DNA of 64,000 nt from Acidobacteriaceae bacterium (GTDB lineage: Bacteria > Acidobacteriota > Terriglobia > Terriglobales > Acidobacteriaceae), in NCBI GenBank assembly GCA_035944135.1, contig DASZBM010000001.1, forward strand, positions 558,001-622,000. The letters run 5' to 3'. The notes beneath the pieces were generated by a model that worked only from the letters and a program-made list of their open reading frames with translations, was not told the DNA's origin and made no database searches. Within the stretch, counting starts at the first letter, position 1. Every line of letters starts with the position of its first letter. Positions 60,944 through 64,000 of the stretch are shown piece after piece. The translations under genes and the position numbers were made by a program.

Positions 60944-62077
60944 GTGACCCTGCTATCGAAGCTCGCCTTTGTCGTCGCAGCCCTGCTCGCCTCAACTCCC
61001 TGTGTCTTCGCACAGACAAGCATCACGCCGCCGCTCCACACCAGCGGCACGCAGATCCTCGACAGCCGCAATCGTCCCGTCCAACTGCGCTCCGTCAACT
61101 GGTATGGATTCGACGAGAAGGAGTTTGTTGCCGGAGGCCTCGACCACGCGTCACTAAACAGCCTTGCGGACCTCGTGGCGCAGATGGGCTTCAACTCCGT
61201 GCGCCTTCCGTGGGCCAATGAAACCATCGAGCGCAATCCCATCGTCGCGGACTCGGCGGTCTCGGCGAATCCGCAGCTCCGCGGCAAACACAGTCTCGAC
61301 ATCCTGGACGCTGTCATCGCCGCGCTCACTCGCCGTCACATCATGGTCATCCTCGATGACCACATGAGCGACGCGGACTGGTGCTGCAGCGAGACCGACG
61401 ATAATGGCCTCTGGTACAACGCTCGCTACCCTGAATCCGCCTGGCTAGCCGACTGGAAGTTGATGGCGCAGCGCTACAAGCAGAACCCATGGGTCATCGG
61501 CGCAGACCTCCGCAACGAGCTCCGTGCCGGCGCCGCCTGGGGTGGTCCCGATCCAAAGCTGGACTGGCACGCCGCCGCAGAGCGCGGAGGCGACGCCGTT
61601 CTCTCGGCAAATCCCAAACTGCTTATCTTCATCGAAGGCCCGCACTACTCCACGCGCTTCGACGCCTTCCCCAACCTGCCGGTCAACCTTGGCCTTCCAG
61701 ACCGCGTCGTCATCTCACCGCACGCCTACTCCATTGGCCACACTTACAAGAGCTACGACGAAGCCGCGGCTGCCCTCGACCGCGAGTTCTCTCCGCTTCT
61801 AAGAGCCGAGCATCCTCTGCCCATCTGGGTCGGCGAGTTCGGCCACTGCACCATGAGCGCCTGCCAGGCCTACGGCAGCGAATGGCTCAAATGGTTCGCG
61901 CGCTGGGCCAACGAGCATCACATCGCCAACACAAGCTGGTGGGCCCTCAACGCTACTGAGTCCTCCGGCCGGAGCCGCACGCTCGGCGAGCCTGAAACGT
62001 ACGGCCTCCTCACACTCGACTGGAAGCACGTCCGCTCGCCCGAAACGATCACCCTTATCCAGTCCATCCGTCCTTAG
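60944..62077 (+). CDS. Glycoside hydrolase family 5 enzyme (cellulase-like), secreted
   Basis: 377 aa from a GTG with GGAG 11 nt upstream and a signal peptide (LAFVVAALLASTPCVFA). Features of GH5: VQLRSVNWYGFDE near residue 45, SVRLPW near 85, the acid/base Glu in ADLRNELR near 190 and the nucleophile Glu in PIWVGEFGHC near 296, with ANTSWWALN near 327. It probably hydrolyses beta-1,4 glucans or mannans outside the cytoplasm. A 9-codon mini-ORF (60918-60947) ends in a GTGA overlap with its start; this may be chance. Confidence 0.88.
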   Translation: MTLLSKLAFVVAALLASTPCVFAQTSITPPLHTSGTQILDSRNRPVQLRSVNWYGFDEKEFVAGGLDHASLNSLADLVAQMGFNSVRLPWANETIERNPIVADSAVSANPQLRGKHSLDILDAVIAALTRRHIMVILDDHMSDADWCCSETDDNGLWYNARYPESAWLADWKLMAQRYKQNPWVIGADLRNELRAGAAWGGPDPKLDWHAAAERGGDAVLSANPKLLIFIEGPHYSTRFDAFPNLPVNLGLPDRVVISPHAYSIGHTYKSYDEAAAALDREFSPLLRAEHPLPIWVGEFGHCTMSACQAYGSEWLKWFARWANEHHIANTSWWALNATESSGRSRTLGEPETYGLLTLDWKHVRSPETITLIQSIRP

Positions 62078-62096
62078 CGAGTCGTCATCTCATCAA

Positions 62097-63170
62097 CTAA
62101 TTCGGCAGATGCGCGAGGAAAAAGTTGGCCATGATGTGGTTCGCCTCGATCGACTCCGGTAGTTCGGGGTGGTACCAGAAGGCATGCGGGAGCGCGTCGA
62201 AGACCGCCAGCCGTGCATCGACGCCTGCCCGCAGATAGGCTCGATGCAGGTTCGTCGTGCTGCTCAGCAAGGCATCGCGACCGCTTGTAATGAAGAGCGT
62301 CGGCGGCAGCCCGTGCAGGTCGGCGTAGATCGGTGACAGCACCGGGTCCTTCAGATCGGTAGAGCCGACGTAATACGGATCGTGTGGAACGCGTTCAGGC
62401 GGCACGAGGTGTCCCGCCAATCCGGTCAGCGTGTACATCGCATAGGAGTCGCCCAAGTCCGAAAAATCGCTTACTGTGCTGAAGATTCCAAGCGCCGCTG
62501 GCATGGGCAACGCAAGCTGCCTCAGTTTCACCGCGACCTCGGCGGTCAGCGTCGCCCCGGCAGAAGTGCCATAGACGACGATGCGATCCGGCTTGTAGGT
62601 CTTCAGCAGATCCTTGTACACGGCGATCGCGTCGTCCACTCCCGCGGGAAACGGATGCTCCGGAGCGAGCCGGTACAGCACCGCGACCACCTTGATGCCG
62701 GTATAGCTCGCGATCGGAATCGACTCCGTATACGAGCCGGAGTCGCCATTGAAGCCGCCGCCGTGCAGGTTGATCAGTACTTTGTCGCGATTGCTCGCAG
62801 GCATGTTCTCGGGGGTCACTACATGGACCGGAACTCCGGCAATCCTCGTTTCCTCAATCTGGTTCGGACAGATTTTGCTCCACTCCGCGCGCGAGCGGAC
62901 CTCCCAGGCATCCAGTCCCTTTCGGCGCTCGGCGAGGGGCCGCTCCGGAGCATTATCCGGAAGCTGATGGCTGATGAACGCCCGTGCCTGCGGGCTCAGG
63001 TCCTGCGGCACGGGAATCACGCGCGTGATGTGCGCCGTTCCGTTGGCATCGATGTAGCTGGAGTCGCGGCTGGCAGCCTCTGCTGCGGTGGTCGGTTGCC
63101 CTGTGGGCTGCTGCGCCAAGGCGACCGAAGATAGCAGATAAACACAGGCGAGACACGCAACGCGCAGCAT
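62097..63170 (-). CDS. Secreted HSL-type alpha/beta hydrolase
   Basis: 357 aa from the ATG at 63170, preceded by GGAGG at 7 nt; longer starts up to 63236 lack a Shine-Dalgarno. Signal peptide: VACLACVYLLSSVALA. The hormone-sensitive-lipase motif HGGGF near residue 135 forms the oxyanion hole; the nucleophile lies in YGTSAGATLTAE near 200; the Asp and His occur in SGRDALLS and PHAFWYH near the C-terminus. It is an esterase or acetylhydrolase for short acyl esters. Converges with the GH5 gene. Confidence 0.88.
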   Translation of the reverse strand: MLRVACLACVYLLSSVALAQQPTGQPTTAAEAASRDSSYIDANGTAHITRVIPVPQDLSPQARAFISHQLPDNAPERPLAERRKGLDAWEVRSRAEWSKICPNQIEETRIAGVPVHVVTPENMPASNRDKVLINLHGGGFNGDSGSYTESIPIASYTGIKVVAVLYRLAPEHPFPAGVDDAIAVYKDLLKTYKPDRIVVYGTSAGATLTAEVAVKLRQLALPMPAALGIFSTVSDFSDLGDSYAMYTLTGLAGHLVPPERVPHDPYYVGSTDLKDPVLSPIYADLHGLPPTLFITSGRDALLSSTTNLHRAYLRAGVDARLAVFDALPHAFWYHPELPESIEANHIMANFFLAHLPN

Positions 63171-63258
63171 CAGCAAACCTCCATCGTCGGAAGCGTCCAC
63201 CATACCAGAGCACCTCGCTGCTGCCGATGAGTTCACGATGCTTTAGAGTGAGGAACGG

Positions 63259-64000
63259 ATGGACACCCTCGGCCTCATCGCCGGCAACGGCCGCTTCCCG
63301 TTCTTGCTCCTCGACGCCGCACGGGCACACAATCTCCGCGTGGTCGTCGCCGCCATCAAGGAAGAGACGTCGTCCGAGATGAACGACCGCGCCGCTGCGG
63401 ACGCGAATATCACGGTCCACTGGCTCTCGCTGGGCGAGCTTTCCCGGCTGATCGAAACCTTTCAGCGCGAGGGCGTCACGCGCGCCGTGATGGCGGGTCA
63501 GGTGAAGCACAAGCAAATCTTCTCGTCGATCCGGCCCGACTGGCGGCTGGCCAAGCTGCTGCTCAACCTGCGCACGCGCAATACGGACATGCTGCTCGGC
63601 GCGGTCGCGAAAGTGCTCGACGACGAAGGCATTCACCTTATCTCGTCCACTGCATTTTTGGAGCCGCTGCTCGCGCCCGTCGGCATTCTGACCTCGCGTG
63701 CACCTGATGAGAACGAGCGCGCGGACATTGACTATGGGCTTTCCGTGGCGCGCGGCATCGCCGGCTTTGACCTCGGACAGACCGTCGTCATCGCGGCGCG
63801 GGCGTGCGTCGCCGTGGAAGCAATGGAGGGCACGGACGCGGCGATCCTGCGCGCGGGCGAACTCATGCGGACGCTTCACGCCGATGACGATCCTACTGAC
63901 CCCGAGACAACGCTCGCGCGGCGCCTCACCGTGGTCAAGGTCGCGAAGCCTGACCAGGATCTTCGCTTCGATGTGCCCGTCGTTGGCGTTCCTACGATCG
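63259..64000 (+). CDS. lpxI: UDP-2,3-diacylglucosamine pyrophosphatase LpxI (cut by window edge)
   Basis: 247 codons are visible to the window end, without a stop. The N-terminus TLGLIAGNGRFPFLLLDAARA, ITVHWLSLGELSRLIETFQREGVTRAVMAGQVKHKQIF, and VVIAARACVAVEAMEGTDAAILRAG are hallmark LpxI (DUF1009) stretches. GAGG lies 6 nt before the ATG. LpxI makes lipid X from UDP-2,3-diacylglucosamine and substitutes for LpxH. In many genomes lpxI follows lpxA; here four other genes intervene. The family is ~270-285 aa, so about 25-35 residues are missing. Confidence 0.93.
   Translation, partial: MDTLGLIAGNGRFPFLLLDAARAHNLRVVVAAIKEETSSEMNDRAAADANITVHWLSLGELSRLIETFQREGVTRAVMAGQVKHKQIFSSIRPDWRLAKLLLNLRTRNTDMLLGAVAKVLDDEGIHLISSTAFLEPLLAPVGILTSRAPDENERADIDYGLSVARGIAGFDLGQTVVIAARACVAVEAMEGTDAAILRAGELMRTLHADDDPTDPETTLARRLTVVKVAKPDQDLRFDVPVVGVPTI

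Noticed and set aside
60918-60947. 9-codon mini-ORF overlapping the GH5 GTG start
   Set aside because: It has no Shine-Dalgarno and such short frames are expected by chance; noted only as a possible coupling device.
62953-63879. 308-codon minus-strand frame at the window end
   Set aside because: Antisense to lpxI, which is clear on the plus strand but runs off the window.

Overview
The window is a GC-rich, gene-dense chromosomal segment. Taken together it suggests a soil-type Acidobacteriota, class Terriglobia (Granulicella/Edaphobacter/Terriglobus-like). This is inferred from an Alternative Complex III plus caa3 oxidase operon, lipid A genes (Gram-negative envelope), secreted S53/S9/M28 peptidases, a WxxGxW-repeat surface protein, DUF3536-type GH57, and short intergenic palindromes of a kind common in that class. 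No rRNA, tRNA, CRISPR array, transposase or prophage gene was recognised.

Layout. 1-6.5 kb: truncated rhomboid-like protein and M28 peptidase (minus), then on the plus strand a LysW-like zinc-ribbon protein, a small secreted protein, a Y-family DNA polymerase, an S53 peptidase, glutamyl-Q tRNA(Asp) synthetase and a possible 24-aa peptide. 6.5-13.3 kb (minus): S9 peptidase, flippase-like membrane protein, GT2 glycosyltransferase, dnaG. 13.5-15.7 kb (plus): WxxGxW protein and a TrmJ-like methyltransferase. 15.7-29.7 kb (minus): one respiratory operon, actABCDEF - accessory protein - sco - coxBACD, with a leader hairpin at one end and an intrinsic terminator at the other. It should carry electrons from quinol through ACIII directly to an A2-subtype caa3 oxidase. 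30-38.2 kb (plus): AlkA glycosylase, DUF2809 protein, GH57, then a seven-gene Mrp/Mnh cation/proton antiporter operon (E-F-G-DUF4040-B-C-D) that lacks the large NuoL-like MrpA subunit. 38.2-40.8 kb (minus): PLD-like protein, SDR, degenerate VKOR-like protein. 41-42.7 kb: a proline-rich secreted protein followed by a frameshifted partial copy of itself. 42.7-49.3 kb (minus): MsbA-like ABC exporter, a 1253-aa GH13-type protein, a receiver-domain protein with a histone H1-like tail. 49.7-50.3 kb: infC with an apparent AUC start and its own terminator. 50.5-54 kb (minus): CrtI-like oxidoreductase, DUF1275 protein, tyrS. 54-57.3 kb: YjbR-like protein, two DoxX-like proteins, SDR, a secreted protein. 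57.3-64 kb: fabZ-lpxA, then an esterase, a secreted Gfo/Idh/MocA-like protein, a GH5 enzyme and (minus) an HSL-type esterase, ending in truncated lpxI.

No single cluster is clearly a new system. The least explained pieces are: the hairpin that places a Shine-Dalgarno in its loop and an AUG in its stem (6412-6442); the AUC-initiated stand-alone infC; the receiver/H1-tail fusion; the GH13 protein whose fourth conserved region is altered; the LysW-like protein away from lysine or arginine genes; and the 440-aa secreted protein with its broken duplicate.
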